Part shown: piece after piece, positions 13,710 to 13,712 of the stretch
Position numbering within the stretch: the first letter of the stretch is position 1
Layout: each line of letters starts with the position of its first letter
From: JBNJDW01 sp051745265
GTDB lineage: Bacteria > Pseudomonadota > Alphaproteobacteria > Micavibrionales > CSBR16-224
Assembly (NCBI GenBank): GCA_051745265.1
Contig: JBNJDW010000030.1
Span: 1 to 13,712 of the forward strand
Direction: 5' to 3'
Length of the DNA: 13,712 bases
Position numbers and translations under genes: made by a program
The notes under the pieces: generated by a model
The model's database searches: none
What the model was told of the DNA's origin: nothing
Seen by the model: only the letters and a program-made list of their open reading frames with translations

Positions 13710-13712
13710 ATG
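13710..13712 (+). CDS. Start codon of a gene truncated by the window edge
   Basis: Only the ATG is inside the window. It is supported by AGGAG seven bases upstream (13698-13702) and by the promoter just before it. The gene is divergent from the ABC transporter. Nothing can be said about its product. Confidence 0.5.

Noticed and set aside
1..13712. Mobile element, prophage, defence system, CRISPR array or riboswitch
   Set aside because: No transposase, integrase, terminal repeats, regularly spaced repeats or known structured leader was seen; nearly all DNA is accounted for by ordinary chromosomal genes.

Overview
The window looks like a stretch of chromosomal housekeeping DNA from an alphaproteobacterium of moderate GC content (roughly half, by eye). 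The taxonomic call rests on three things. One is the rpiB-glyA-nrdR cluster with alphaproteobacterial-style protein sequences. Another is lysA followed by an 846-residue membrane protein of the TIGR02302/DUF4175 type, which is known mainly from Alphaproteobacteria. The third is a small DUF6898-like protein. I cannot name a genus. I see no tRNA, rRNA, CRISPR array, insertion sequence, phage gene or obvious foreign segment.

Layout, left to right. (1) Positions 42-2322, minus strand: rpiB, glyA and nrdR in tight order, an apparent operon linking pentose-phosphate isomerisation, one-carbon/glycine metabolism and control of ribonucleotide reductase. (2) Positions 2405-4397: a small DUF6898-like gene (minus) is divergent from a glutaryl-CoA dehydrogenase (plus). 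The latter ends at a clear bidirectional terminator shared with a convergent MarR-family regulator (minus). (3) Positions 4496-5578, minus: a 3-hydroxyisobutyryl-CoA hydrolase of valine catabolism. (4) Positions 5682-7062, minus: a TlpA-like thioredoxin-fold protein followed by an unrecognised six-helix membrane protein. (5) Positions 7063-11792, plus: an LptM-like lipoprotein, lysA (last step of lysine synthesis), the TIGR02302 envelope protein and a class I glutamine amidotransferase-like hydrolase, packed with overlaps or gaps of 10 bases or fewer. (6) Positions 11789-13555, minus: an ABC exporter half-transporter whose stop codon overlaps that of the amidotransferase. (7) The right edge holds a good promoter, a Shine-Dalgarno sequence and the start codon of a plus-strand gene that lies outside the window.

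The catabolic middle (glutaryl-CoA dehydrogenase for lysine/tryptophan breakdown, HIBCH for valine breakdown) lies next to a MarR regulator. AT-rich inverted repeats with ACTATA/TATAGT half-sites occur in the promoters of gcdH, the MarR gene and rpiB. This could be a small local regulon, although the spacing between half-sites differs. The rpiB promoter also has sites resembling NrdR boxes, and nrdR is the last gene of that operon.

I did not find a convincing previously undescribed system. The points most worth a second look are regulatory: the nested inverted repeat before rpiB, the operator overlapping the gcdH promoter, the paired palindromes before HIBCH, and the back-to-back start codons of tlpA and lptM on a single CATATG.
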